A DNA stretch of 62,329 nt from NCBI GenBank assembly GCA_903853895.1, contig CAINUX010000254.1, positions 1-62,329 of the forward strand. The letters are read 5' to 3'. Below are positions 8,232-16,828 of the stretch, in pieces. Numbering within the stretch: position 1 is the stretch's first letter; the number at the start of each line of letters is the position of its first letter. Source of the DNA: an uncultured beta proteobacterium (GTDB taxonomy: Bacteria > Pseudomonadota > Gammaproteobacteria > Burkholderiales > Burkholderiaceae_C). A program made the translations under genes and the position numbers. The notes under the pieces were generated by a model. It worked only from the letters and a program-made list of their open reading frames with translations. It was not told the origin of the DNA and did not search any database.

Positions 8232-9793
8232 GCCTGGTGGTGGTAGTCCGCCACCTGGAACACTGCCACCGCCTCTTTCATACGGTCCGCCTGCTCACGC
8301 AGACTCTCGGCGGCGGCGGCGCTTTCCTCGACCAGCGCTGCATTCTGCTGCGTCATTTGGTCCAGGTCACCAATGGACTGGTTCACACCGGCAATGCCCG
8401 TGCTCTGTTCATTGGCGGCCGCCGTGATCTCGCTAATGACATCGGCCACCCGGCGCACCGACTGGACAATCTCTTCCATGGTGGCGCCCGCATCGGTCAC
8501 CAGCCGGGTGCCTGACTCGACTTTTTCCACCGAGGTATCAATCAGCCCCTTGATCTCTTTGGCGGCTGCGGCACTGCGCTGCGCCAGGCTGCGCACTTCG
8601 CTTGCCACAACCGCAAAACCGCGGCCCTGCTCGCCGGCCCGCGCGGCCTCCACGGCAGCGTTGAGGGCCAGGATGTTGGTCTGGAACGCGATGCCGTCAA
8701 TCACCCCGATGATGTCGGCAATTTTCTTGCTGCTGGCATCGATCTCCTGCATGGTGGTCACCACCTGGGTCACCACCGTACCGCCCCGCTGCGCCACGTT
8801 GGAGGCGCTGGCGGCCAGGGCACTGGCCTGGCGAGAATTTTCGGTGCTGTGCTGCACGGTGACGGTCAGCGCATCCATACTGGACGCCGTGGACTGCAAG
8901 TTGCTTGACGTTTGCTCGGTTCTCTGGGCCAGGTCGTTGTTGCCTTGGGCGATCTCGGCACTGGCGGTGGCAATGTTGTCGGTGCTCATGCGCACCTGGG
9001 CCACCATGCGGCCCAGCGAATCGTTCATGGTCGCCAGCGAACGCAGCAGGCTGCCAAACTCATCTTCGCGCTGGGTGCTGATGCTGGAACTCAAGTCACC
9101 TTGTGCAATGCGTGCGGCCAAGGCGTTGGCCTGGTCCAGGGGGTCGCGGATGGATCGCACCAACCAACCGGTGCCCACCGTAATGAGCACCACCACGACT
9201 ACCAGCCCCACGACAATACCAACACTATTGCTTTGTCGACGGCTCTCGGTCTGGGCCTGCACATCGACAACGTGCTGCTCCTGCATTTTGACCAATTCCT
9301 TTTGCGCCCCTACATACAGGCCCATCGCCGGCAGGTACTGGGTGTTCAGGATCTTCAAGGCTTCCTCCGCATTGCCGTCCGAGCGCGCCTTGCGGGCCTT
9401 TTCACGCAGCTCAATCACGGGTTTGCGCAGATCGGCAATCTTCGCCAACTGCGCGCGATCCGCATCCGTGATGGGCATGGATTCGAGTTTTTTCTGCAGA
9501 ACCGTGATTTGGTCACTGGTAGCGGTCACCGCGTCTTTGAACGCTGCGGCAACGCCCGGCTCGCCGCTCAGAATGATGGCCGTATTGCGCACCGCATTGG
9601 TCTCGGTCAATCCATTCCATTGGGTCGTTACATGCACCAGTTGCGAAGCAACGTCCAGACGCACCCGCCCCTCTGCCAGTATTCCCGCACTACGCGCCAG
9701 GCCCACGCCAGCAATCGTGGTCAGCAAGGCCAGCACCATCACGATGAAGACCCACAACTTCGTGGCAATTTTGAGGCGACCGAGTTGTTCCAT
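8228..9793 (-). CDS. Methyl-accepting chemotaxis protein
   Basis: The start chosen is ATG at 9793, preceded by AGGAG eight bases upstream; an upstream in-frame start adds a poor leader. The 521-aa product has TM1 (about 14-34), a helical periplasmic region (about 35-185), TM2 (the VGIVVGLVVVVVLITVG segment), a HAMP linker, and the methyl-accepting signalling hairpin with its tip at AFQTNILALNAAVEAARAGE. The gap-free cytoplasmic hairpin and short periplasmic four-helix region are common in Burkholderiales Tar-like receptors. There is no C-terminal pentapeptide tether for CheR/CheB. The ligand is unknown. Confidence 0.94.
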   Translation of the reverse strand: MEQLGRLKIATKLWVFIVMVLALLTTIAGVGLARSAGILAEGRVRLDVASQLVHVTTQWNGLTETNAVRNTAIILSGEPGVAAAFKDAVTATSDQITVLQKKLESMPITDADRAQLAKIADLRKPVIELREKARKARSDGNAEEALKILNTQYLPAMGLYVGAQKELVKMQEQHVVDVQAQTESRRQSNSVGIVVGLVVVVVLITVGTGWLVRSIRDPLDQANALAARIAQGDLSSSISTQREDEFGSLLRSLATMNDSLGRMVAQVRMSTDNIATASAEIAQGNNDLAQRTEQTSSNLQSTASSMDALTVTVQHSTENSRQASALAASASNVAQRGGTVVTQVVTTMQEIDASSKKIADIIGVIDGIAFQTNILALNAAVEAARAGEQGRGFAVVASEVRSLAQRSAAAAKEIKGLIDTSVEKVESGTRLVTDAGATMEEIVQSVRRVADVISEITAAANEQSTGIAGVNQSIGDLDQMTQQNAALVEESAAAAESLREQADRMKEAVAVFQVADYHHQA

Positions 9794-9874
9794 GGGGTTT
9801 TTCTCCTGCGTTATACCGGCATGGCCAGTTGTGTTTTGCCTAGAATAACACCATGCGCCGCCGCCGCACAAGCA

Positions 9875-10342
9875 CTACCGAAGTTTGACCACGCCTTGCG
9901 CCAGGACATGGCTCAAGCGTGCTTGCGTGGTGTACTGGGGTGCAATCTCTGCCAGCGGCAAGAGCACAAACGCCCGCTGCCACATGCGGGGGTGGGGAAT
10001 GGTCAGCACTGCACTGCTGATATGACCATCACCGTACAACAGGATGTCCAGGTCCAGCGTGCGGGGCGCATTGCGGTAAGGCCGTTCGCGACCAGCCGCC
10101 TGCTCAATCCTATGCAAGCACACCAGGAGTTCTGGCGCCGTCAGCTGGGACTGCAACTGCACCACAGCATTGATGTAATCCGGCCCGCTGGAGTCAACAG
10201 GGGCTGAACGATACAGCGATGACTGGCTCGCGAGCGAGACTCCCTCTACAAGACCCAATTGCCGTATGGCCTCCTTCAGCGTGCCAGCGGCGTCACCCAG
10301 ATTGGCGCCCAGGCCAACATAGGCGGTCACCGGCTCGCGCAT
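9875..10342 (-). CDS. folK: 2-amino-4-hydroxy-6-hydroxymethyldihydropteridine pyrophosphokinase
   Basis: The start at 10342 (MREPVTAYVGLGANLGDA) gives 155 aa, the usual FolK length; longer frames only read back into pcnB. Diagnostic motifs are YVGLGANLGD, RERPYRNAPRTLDLDILLYG and PHPRMWQRAFVLLPL. The enzyme transfers pyrophosphate from ATP to 6-hydroxymethyl-dihydropterin in folate synthesis. It begins 10 nt after the pcnB stop, so the two are co-transcribed, an arrangement common in proteobacteria. Confidence 0.95.
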   Translation of the reverse strand: MREPVTAYVGLGANLGDAAGTLKEAIRQLGLVEGVSLASQSSLYRSAPVDSSGPDYINAVVQLQSQLTAPELLVCLHRIEQAAGRERPYRNAPRTLDLDILLYGDGHISSAVLTIPHPRMWQRAFVLLPLAEIAPQYTTQARLSHVLAQGVVKLR

Positions 10343-10352
10343 CTGCGCCAAC

Positions 10353-11963
10353 CTAGTTGCCAGAATCACCCGCGCCGTCCGCACCACCTGCTCCCTTGGC
10401 AGCACCGCTACGTCTACGGCGGCGGCGCTTGCGTGGTGCGTCTCCTGCATCACCCTCGCCTGGTGCCCCCACAAAGCCGGCCGCAACGGCCGTGTCGGAT
10501 GGATGCGGCGTCTGGGCCGACAGGGCGCCATCAGCTGCCGGTGCCTCGGCCCGCGGTACACGGTGCACACGCGGCGCGTGCTTGCGCTTTTGCTGTTCTT
10601 CGCGCACCTGATCCACCAAATCCTCGCGCAGGTTGTCGTCGGCCATGCTGAACTCCTGCCACCAGTCAGCCAGCATTTCGTCCACCTCACCAATGTCGGC
10701 GCGCAAGCGCATGAAGTCAAACGCCGCCCGGAATCGCGGCTGATCCACCATGCCAAAAGGCGTGCTGCCAACGCGCTTCTCAAAGCGCGGTTGCATGACC
10801 CAGATTTCACGCATATCGCCGGCCAGTTTGCCGCCGCCCGAGACATCGCCAATGCGGGCATGGAACACGTCGTCTATTGCATCCATCAGTGCCGGGTGCG
10901 AATGCTGGTGCTGTTCCAATCGGCGTGCCCAGCCGTCGCGTACATCGGCCCACAGCACGCAGGCCAGCAGAAAGCTCGGAGCCACCGGCTTACCCTCGCC
11001 GACCCGGCGATCCGTGTCCTTGAGCGCGGCATTGACAAAGGGTTGCTCGGCGCGCTCCACCACCACGTCCAGCAGCGGGTAGATGCCGCTTGCCATGCCC
11101 AGTTTTTTCAGCTGCTCGATGGACGCCAATGCATGCCCGGTCTGCAACAGCTTGAGCATTTCATCAAACAGGCGGCTCTGTGGCACATCGGCCAGCAGCC
11201 CCTGCGACTTGACCAAGGGCGCGGCCGTTTTGGCCTCCAGCGCAAAGCCCAGCGGGCTCAACTTGGCGGCAAAGCGCACGGCGCGGATGATGCGCACCGG
11301 GTCTTCCCGGTAACGCGCCGCCGGGTCCCCAATCATGCGAATGACACGGTTTTTGACATCCTTAAAACCATTGTGGTAGTCCACCACCACCTGCGTTTGG
11401 GGGTCGTAGTACATGGCGTTGATGGTGAAGTCGCGGCGCACCGCGTCTTCTTCCTGCGGGCCCCAGACGTTGTCACGCAACACGCGGCCGGTCGAGTCCA
11501 CGGCGTGTTTCATGCCGGCCAGCTCGCTCTTGCTGGTCTTCTCGTTGCCCGCCACCTGTTCGGCCGCGGCATTGTCCAGGTAGGCTCGGAAGGTGGAGAC
11601 TTCAATCACCTCATGCTCGCGCCCACGGCCATAGACCACGTGCACGATGCGAAAGCGCCGCCCGATGATGAAGGCGCGCCGAAACAGGCCCTTGACCTGC
11701 TCGGGCGTGGCGTTGGTGGCCACGTCAAAATCCTTGGGCCGCAAACCGACCAGCAGGTCACGCACCGCGCCGCCCACCACATAGGCTTCAAAGCCCGCAG
11801 CGTGCAGCGTGCGAACCACGTTGATGGCCCGCTCGTCCACCAGGTTGGGGTCTATGCCGTGCACCTCGACCGGCACGTCCACCCGTTTGCCAAATTTGGG
11901 GCTCTTGCGGGCAAGTGCGGCGGGCGATTTGCCCAGTAGTTTGTCTATAAATTTTTTGATCAT
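10353..11963 (-). CDS. pcnB: Poly(A) polymerase I
   Basis: The start at 11963 (MIKKFIDKLLG) has an AGAGAA leader. The 536-aa protein has the class II nucleotidyltransferase domain with AYVVGGAVRDLLVGLRPKDFDVATNATPE (GG and DxD catalytic core, about 65-95), the EEDAVRRDFTINAMYY motif, and a C-terminal basic tail with a run of six Arg (KRRRRRRSG), as is usual for PcnB and likely RNA-contacting. It adds 3' poly(A) tails that promote RNA decay. It is co-directional with folK downstream and the HAD/hda genes upstream. Confidence 0.95.
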   Translation of the reverse strand: MIKKFIDKLLGKSPAALARKSPKFGKRVDVPVEVHGIDPNLVDERAINVVRTLHAAGFEAYVVGGAVRDLLVGLRPKDFDVATNATPEQVKGLFRRAFIIGRRFRIVHVVYGRGREHEVIEVSTFRAYLDNAAAEQVAGNEKTSKSELAGMKHAVDSTGRVLRDNVWGPQEEDAVRRDFTINAMYYDPQTQVVVDYHNGFKDVKNRVIRMIGDPAARYREDPVRIIRAVRFAAKLSPLGFALEAKTAAPLVKSQGLLADVPQSRLFDEMLKLLQTGHALASIEQLKKLGMASGIYPLLDVVVERAEQPFVNAALKDTDRRVGEGKPVAPSFLLACVLWADVRDGWARRLEQHQHSHPALMDAIDDVFHARIGDVSGGGKLAGDMREIWVMQPRFEKRVGSTPFGMVDQPRFRAAFDFMRLRADIGEVDEMLADWWQEFSMADDNLREDLVDQVREEQQKRKHAPRVHRVPRAEAPAADGALSAQTPHPSDTAVAAGFVGAPGEGDAGDAPRKRRRRRRSGAAKGAGGADGAGDSGN

Positions 11964-12012
11964 TTTTTCTCTTGCGGGACAGTCCGCCGCCACGCAGTGG
12001 CCAGCTCAGTCC

Positions 12013-12690
12013 TCAAAACAGGTCAAGTATGCGCCATCCGCGCTCCCGGGCCAGCGCCCGTAGTCGGTCATCAGGGTTGGTTGCCACCGCCACGTCGGCC
12101 CGCTCCAGCAGTGGCAGATCGTTCATGGAATCAGAATAGAACGTGGTGTGCACGTCACCCCAGTCCTGACCACGCATTCTCAACCACTGCTCAACCCGCG
12201 TGACCTTGCCTTCGCGAAACGAGGGCACGCCGCGTATGCCGCCGGTGAACCAGCCCGTGCCACCCACTGAGGTGTCGCGCTCAAGCTCCACGGCAATCAG
12301 TTCGTCAACGCCAAACGCTGTTGCAATGGGCCGGGTCACAAATTCATTGGTCGCCGTCACAATGACAACCAGATCGCCCGCACGCTGGTGTGCACGGACC
12401 AGCTCCAGCGCCGACTCTCTCAAGGAATTCTGGACGATAGCCCTCATGAAATCAGCATGTGCTGCTATTGATTCAGTAGCACCACGTTGACAAATGGATT
12501 GGGTCGCAAAACGCACGTAGTCGTGCACATCGAGCGTGCCGGCCTGGTATTGGGCATAAAACGCATCGTTCTGGCGCTTGAAGGCTACCGGGTCCACCCA
12601 GCCCCGCTGGATGGTGAACTCACCCCAGGCATGGTCCGAATCGATCGGAATCAACGTATGGTCCAGGTCAAAGAGAGCGATTCGAGTCAT
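12013..12690 (-). CDS. HAD-superfamily phosphatase (SerB-like, subfamily IB)
   Basis: The ATG at 12690 overlaps the hda stop (TGATG), so translation is coupled. The 225-aa protein has HAD motif I (FDLDHTLIPIDSD), motif II (VIVTATNEF) and motif III/IV (K in the EGKVTRVEQW region, then YSDSMNDLPLLE). These indicate a small-molecule phosphomonoesterase with a helical cap; similar proteins are annotated as phosphoserine or histidinol-phosphate phosphatases, and the substrate cannot be told from sequence. Residues 71-88 of the cap are encoded by a copy of the dispersed repeat (12427-12480). Confidence 0.9.
   Translation of the reverse strand: MTRIALFDLDHTLIPIDSDHAWGEFTIQRGWVDPVAFKRQNDAFYAQYQAGTLDVHDYVRFATQSICQRGATESIAAHADFMRAIVQNSLRESALELVRAHQRAGDLVVIVTATNEFVTRPIATAFGVDELIAVELERDTSVGGTGWFTGGIRGVPSFREGKVTRVEQWLRMRGQDWGDVHTTFYSDSMNDLPLLERADVAVATNPDDRLRALARERGWRILDLF
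12427..12480 (-). repeat. Dispersed ~55-bp repeat, copy J (inside HAD phosphatase gene)
   Basis: Read on the minus strand: GCTACTGAATCAATAGCAGC, then GCTGATTTCATGAGGGCTAT, matching the best copy (52851-52905) at roughly 40 of 55 positions by eye. It is translated in frame as ATESIAAHADFMRAIVQN. Confidence 0.7.
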
Positions 12691-13388
12691 CAATTGTTGT
12701 CCATCATGGATTTGATCAGCGGTATGGTGATCGCCCGCTTGGTTTGCAAGGCATAGCCATCGAGCAGCTCCAACAACTCCATCAGGCTGCCCAGATCCCT
12801 GCTGAAGCGGGTGAGCATGAAATCCATGACGTCGTCGCCGAGAAAGACCCCCCGTGCATCGGCAGCCTGACGCAGGACGGCCCGGCGCTCGGGCTCACTC
12901 AGAGGCTGCAGGCTGAACACATGGCCCCAACCCAGGCGCGTGCGCAAATCGTCGCGCAGCTTGAGCTCCACCGGCGCATACTCACCGGCAGCCAGCACCG
13001 GACGCTGATGGGTCTGGGCATTCACAAACCAGTTGAACGCGGTGTGCTGCTGGGCGGCGGTATACAAGTGGACATCATCCAGCACCACCGCGGCCCACGA
13101 CTCATTGAACTCCGGCGCCTCGTGCACCGACGCGTCCAGCCAGCCCACGCGGCCACCCTGCTCCCGCAGCGCCTCGCGCGCGCCTTTGAGTAAATGGCTT
13201 TTGCCACTGCCCGTCGGACCCCAGAAATAGGTGGGCACGGGCGAACGCGTCGCCACATGGTTGCTGGAGTTGGACTTGGCGCCTACCCACATTTCCATGT
13301 GGCGCAGGACCGCCGCGTTCGGGCCAGCGCAAAAATTGGCAAGGGTGGGGCCTGCGGAGAGGCCAATGTCGAGCGCAATTTGTTTCAT
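12690..13388 (-). CDS. hda: DnaA-homologue regulator of replication initiation
   Basis: A 232-aa AAA+ protein of the DnaA/Hda family, with Walker A GPTGSGKSHLL (about residues 57-67), Walker B AAVVLDDVHLY and the sensor region LRTRLGWGHVFSL. It lacks the DnaA domain IV DNA-binding helix-turn-helix, which separates Hda from DnaA. With the sliding clamp, Hda promotes hydrolysis of DnaA-bound ATP to limit re-initiation. In this order (permease, hda, HAD phosphatase, pcnB, folK) the cluster is typical of betaproteobacteria. It starts 9 nt after the permease stop. Confidence 0.92.
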   Translation of the reverse strand: MKQIALDIGLSAGPTLANFCAGPNAAVLRHMEMWVGAKSNSSNHVATRSPVPTYFWGPTGSGKSHLLKGAREALREQGGRVGWLDASVHEAPEFNESWAAVVLDDVHLYTAAQQHTAFNWFVNAQTHQRPVLAAGEYAPVELKLRDDLRTRLGWGHVFSLQPLSEPERRAVLRQAADARGVFLGDDVMDFMLTRFSRDLGSLMELLELLDGYALQTKRAITIPLIKSMMDNN

Positions 13389-13397
13389 GCGTGTCGA

Positions 13398-14480
13398 TCA
13401 GCCCTGGTAAAGACGACTGGACAAGTACCCGGTCCGGATACGGCGCGCCGCGACGAGCAGCACGGCGCTGACGGGTAGCGCAATCAGCACACCGACAAAA
13501 CCAAACAATTGCCCAAAAGCCAGCAACGCAAAAATGACGGCCAGCGGGTGCAGCCCAATGCGCTCGCCCACCAGGCGCGGGGTCAGAAAGAAACTCTCAA
13601 CCACCTGGCCAAGACCATACACCGTGGCCACCATGGCCACCGTATAGCCAAGCCCCGATTCGGCGGAGAACTCCAGAAGGCCCGCCAGCGCCGCCAGGAC
13701 CATACCAACTCCAAAGCCGAGATAGGGCACAAAAATCGCCAGGCCGGTAAAAATGCCAATTGGCAGCGCGAGGTCCAGTCCGAACAGGCCCAGCCCAACG
13801 CTATAGAAGACCGCCAGAATCAGCATCACCAGCAACTGACCCCGCAGGTACTGCCCCAACACCGCATCGGCTTCGGCCATGAAACTATCGGTCGCAGCGC
13901 GAAGACGCGGTGGAATCAGATGCCGCAATTGCTGGACAAAGTGGTCCCATTCCATCAACAGGTAAAAAAGCGCCACAGGAATCAGTATGGCGTTGCCTAC
14001 TAGTGACAACGCGACACTACCGCCCAATTTGAGCGATGCAAGGACCGAACCGACAATGTCTTCCATGTTGCCGCTCAGGTGTGTCACAGCAAAGGCCTTG
14101 ACACTGGCGACGTTCAGCGTGATGTGGATGCCCCATTGCGCCAGCCAGGACTTGAGCGAGTTGTTCAAGCCCTCCAGCAACAAGGGCAATTGTTCGCGCA
14201 ACAGCGGAAGCTCTTTGGCCATGATGGGAACCATCAGCAGCAGTATTGCCAACAGCGCCACCAGAAATAGTAGTTCCACCAGCACCACAGCCAGCAGTCG
14301 GGGAATCCGGCCGCGACCGACATCGTCCAGCCAGTCCACCAGTGGTGTCAGGGCGTACGCCAGCACGGCCGCCACGACAAACGGCGTCAGCACGGGCGCT
14401 AACAACCACAACACACCGGCCAGCAGGACAGCGATCAGGCTCCAGGCAACAAAAGTTTTTTGGGGAGGGGTGAATTGCAT
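13398..14480 (-). CDS. AI-2E family (PerM-type) membrane transporter
   Basis: A 360-aa protein with about eight predicted membrane helices. Hydrophobic pairs occur at about 10-60, 65-90 and 155-180, and a cluster of four lies at about 205-330. The soluble central segment contains the LKSWLAQWGIHI region. This pattern is that of the AI-2E/PerM (formerly UPF0118) family. Members are proposed exporters of small molecules or Na+(Li+)/H+ antiporters; no substrate can be assigned here. It is the first gene of the hda-HAD-pcnB-folK run and is divergent from purM. Confidence 0.88.
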   Translation of the reverse strand: MQFTPPQKTFVAWSLIAVLLAGVLWLLAPVLTPFVVAAVLAYALTPLVDWLDDVGRGRIPRLLAVVLVELLFLVALLAILLLMVPIMAKELPLLREQLPLLLEGLNNSLKSWLAQWGIHITLNVASVKAFAVTHLSGNMEDIVGSVLASLKLGGSVALSLVGNAILIPVALFYLLMEWDHFVQQLRHLIPPRLRAATDSFMAEADAVLGQYLRGQLLVMLILAVFYSVGLGLFGLDLALPIGIFTGLAIFVPYLGFGVGMVLAALAGLLEFSAESGLGYTVAMVATVYGLGQVVESFFLTPRLVGERIGLHPLAVIFALLAFGQLFGFVGVLIALPVSAVLLVAARRIRTGYLSSRLYQG

Positions 14481-14503
14481 ACAGAAACGCGAGGGCGAAC
14501 CCT

Positions 14504-14509
14504 TAAAAT
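14504..14509 (+). promoter_or_regulatory. Candidate -10 box of purM
   Basis: TAAAAT lies 53 nt before the purM ATG, in the 81-bp gap separating purM from the divergent permease gene. The same hexamer precedes several other genes in the window (16735, 27307, 60082). No clear -35 box is visible. Confidence 0.4.
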
Positions 14510-14561
14510 CTAGCCAAATTCTATCGGGCTCAGTTCAAGCAGCCTTTGTACGCCAATTCAC

Positions 14562-15611
14562 ATGACCCAAACAAGCTCCCCCACCCCCCTGTCCTACAAA
14601 GATGCCGGTGTTGATATTGTCGCCGGCGACGCGCTGGTCGAGCGGATCAAGCCCCTGGCCAAGAAGACCATGCGCGAAGGCGTGCTGGCTGGCATCGGGG
14701 GCTTTGGAGCGTTGTTCGAAGTGCCCAAACGGTACAAGGAACCCGTGCTGGTGAGCGGGACCGACGGCGTAGGCACCAAACTTAAGCTGGCCTTTGAGTG
14801 GAATATGCATGACACCGTGGGCATTGATCTGGTGGCCATGAGCGTCAACGACGTGCTGGTGCAAGGGGCCGAACCCCTGTTCTTTCTGGACTACTTTGCC
14901 TGCGGCAAGCTCGACGTGGATACGGCGGCTGCGGTAATTGGCGGTATCGCCAAGGGCTGTGAGCTTTCGGGCTGCGCCTTGATTGGCGGCGAAACGGCTG
15001 AGATGCCCGGCATGTACCCTGCTGGCGAATACGATCTGGCCGGCTTCGCCGTTGGTGCGGTCGAAAAGTCAAAAATTCTGACGGGCGCAACGGTGCAACC
15101 TGGCGACGCTGTGCTCGGTCTGGCCAGCTATGGTGTGCACTCCAATGGCTTTAGCCTGGTGCGCAAGTGCATCGACCGCGCTGAAGCTGCCGGCACGCTC
15201 CCCGCCACCCTGGACGGCAAGCCGTTCAAGCAGGCCATCATGGAACCCACCCGTCTGTACGTGAAGAACGTGCTGGCTGCACTGGCCGCCCACCCGATCA
15301 AAGCCCTGGCCCACATCACCGGTGGCGGGTTGCTGGAAAATATCCCCCGCGTGCTGCCCGAAGGCATGGCCGCCCATCTGAACAAGGGCAGCTGGCCCCA
15401 GACCGAGCTCTTCGCATGGCTACAGAAAACGGCAGGTATTGACGACATCGAAATGAACCGGACATTCAACAACGGAATTGGCATGGTCGTGGTGATTGAC
15501 GCAGCCAGCGCCAGTGCCTGTGCGGACACGCTGCGCGCCGCAGGTGAGACTGTTTACGCCATCGGGACGATTGCTGTCGCCGGAGACACCCCACAGGTTG
15601 TCGTGGCCTGA
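14562..15611 (+). CDS. purM: Phosphoribosylformylglycinamidine cyclo-ligase
   Basis: A 349-aa AIR synthetase, full length. Motifs are SYKDAGVDI at the N-terminus, [15 protein letters not shown] (nucleotide-binding GTDGVGTK), [38 protein letters not shown] and [11 protein letters not shown]. It converts FGAM plus ATP to aminoimidazole ribonucleotide, the fifth step of purine synthesis. It stands alone downstream of a TAAAAT box and is followed by a stem-loop at 15620-15638. Confidence 0.97.
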   Translation: MTQTSSPTPLSYKDAGVDIVAGDALVERIKPLAKKTMREGVLAGIGGFGALFEVPKRYKEPVLVSGTDGVGTKLKLAFEWNMHDTVGIDLVAMSVNDVLVQGAEPLFFLDYFACGKLDVDTAAAVIGGIAKGCELSGCALIGGETAEMPGMYPAGEYDLAGFAVGAVEKSKILTGATVQPGDAVLGLASYGVHSNGFSLVRKCIDRAEAAGTLPATLDGKPFKQAIMEPTRLYVKNVLAALAAHPIKALAHITGGGLLENIPRVLPEGMAAHLNKGSWPQTELFAWLQKTAGIDDIEMNRTFNNGIGMVVVIDAASASACADTLRAAGETVYAIGTIAVAGDTPQVVVA

Positions 15612-15619
15612 GAAGCCAG

Positions 15620-15638
15620 GACGCCACGGTGTGGCGTC
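15620..15638 (+). terminator. Stem-loop after purM
   Basis: GACGCCAC-GGT-GTGGCGTC forms a perfect 8-bp GC-rich stem 8 nt after the purM stop. It is followed by only a weak T-rich stretch, so it may be a terminator or a 3'-stabilising hairpin. Confidence 0.5.
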
Positions 15639-15656
15639 TTGCCGTTTCTGCCCGTT

Positions 15657-15695
15657 GCTAGTGAATTTATAGCTGCAAACTCCCGTATCGACTGG
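15657..15695 (+). repeat. Dispersed ~55-bp repeat, partial copy C
   Basis: It starts GCTAGTGAATTTATAGCTGC, then AAACTCCCGTATCGA. The 5' block is clear; the GAGGGCTAGAGGCC block is degenerate. Confidence 0.45.
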
Positions 15696-15753
15696 ACTTC
15701 CGGCACCTTTTGATCCAGAATCCGCCCATCTGTTGGTGACAAGGTGGGTCTTC

Positions 15754-16680
15754 ATGCCGGTAATCGCAGTGATCAACCGCAAGGGTGGCAGTGGCAAGAG
15801 CACCATGGCCACCCATTTGGCTGCATGGCTGGCCCGCCAGGGTGCTGCGGTCATGCTGGGCGATGTTGATCGCCAACAATCCACCCGCGCTTGGCTCAAA
15901 CGCCGCGATCCCCGGTTGCCCGCCATCGCTCCCTGGACCATCGACCAAAGGAACGTGCTCAAAGTGCCTTCGGGAGTCACGCACGTCGTGCTGGACACAC
16001 CGGGTGGTCTGCACGGCTTTGAATTGGCAAAGGTGATCATGGGCGCACATGCGGTGGTCATCCCGGTATGCAACTCCATTTTTGACCGTGAGTCGGCGAG
16101 TGCATGCATAGCCGAACTGATGGCATTGCCCCGCCTGGCCACCGGCCGCTGCAAATTGGGCGTGGTCGGCATGCGCGTCGATGCCAGAACACATGCCGCC
16201 CAAACCCTCCGTGAGTGGGCCGATGCGCTCCATGTGCCATTTCTCGGCGTTTTGCGCGAAACACAAGCCTATGTGCGCAGCCTGGACAGCGGCCAAACCA
16301 TTTTCGACCTGCGCGGCGCTGGCACCAAACCCGATCTTGCCCAGTGGGAACCCATTTTGGCGTGGCTACAACGTGTCACCCAATTGCTCCCACACGCAAT
16401 GGTTGCCACCCCAACGCCTGGGGACCTGCGGCCCGACCAAGGAAACGTTGCATGGCCCGCGGCCACCAGCCACAGCCCCGGTCCACCGGGGGAACGCATC
16501 CAGTCTCCGAGACCCGCCAGTCTGATGCCGGCGCAAGAATCCTTGGTACACGGTAGTCGGCTGTCGGTTTTTTCCCCTTCACCGCCCATGGCGCACAGTG
16601 CTGCCAACACCCTGCCGTTGACGCGACCGGGTCGTGAAGTGCACAAACTGGACGCTCCGAATTTCCTGCTGCGCCACTAG
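15754..16680 (+). CDS. ParA-family ATPase with proline-rich C-terminal tail, orphan
   Basis: The start is ATG 15754 (MPVIAVINRKGGSGKST), preceded by AAGGTGGG; an upstream TTG would add an unrelated leader. The 308-aa product has a deviant Walker A (INRKGGSGKST, residues 6-16), the Asp-rich strand LGDVDRQQST and the HVVLDTPGG strand of ParA. It resembles short ParA/ParF-like chromosomal ATPases. Residues ~230-308 are Pro/Ser-rich and probably disordered. No parB-like partner is adjacent. It is one of two orphan ATPases of this superfamily in the window, and the two are not closely similar. Confidence 0.88.
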   Translation: MPVIAVINRKGGSGKSTMATHLAAWLARQGAAVMLGDVDRQQSTRAWLKRRDPRLPAIAPWTIDQRNVLKVPSGVTHVVLDTPGGLHGFELAKVIMGAHAVVIPVCNSIFDRESASACIAELMALPRLATGRCKLGVVGMRVDARTHAAQTLREWADALHVPFLGVLRETQAYVRSLDSGQTIFDLRGAGTKPDLAQWEPILAWLQRVTQLLPHAMVATPTPGDLRPDQGNVAWPAATSHSPGPPGERIQSPRPASLMPAQESLVHGSRLSVFSPSPPMAHSAANTLPLTRPGREVHKLDAPNFLLRH

Positions 16681-16734
16681 ACGCGCCGAAAAACGACCTC
16701 GCTCGGCACAGTCCGTGTAGCAGCGCTTATGTCC

Positions 16735-16740
16735 TAAAAT
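16735..16740 (+). promoter_or_regulatory. Candidate -10 box of the isochorismatase-GlxA operon
   Basis: TAAAAT about 90 nt before the ATG at 16829, immediately followed by a perfect 7-bp inverted repeat (16744-16762). Confidence 0.35.
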
Positions 16741-16743
16741 GAT

Positions 16744-16762
16744 CGAATCTCGTCCAGATTCG
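16744..16762. promoter_or_regulatory. Inverted repeat, possible operator
   Basis: CGAATCT-CGTCC-AGATTCG is a perfect 7-bp inverted repeat with a 5-nt spacer, just downstream of the TAAAAT box. Its position would suit a repressor operator in the leader of an operon that encodes its own AraC-type regulator; a small hairpin is the other reading. Confidence 0.4.
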
Positions 16763-16828
16763 CGTGGTTCGCGTACTTCATCCCAGTAAAAATAAAGGCT
16801 TCAACCTCCATAATTGGGAAAGCCAACC

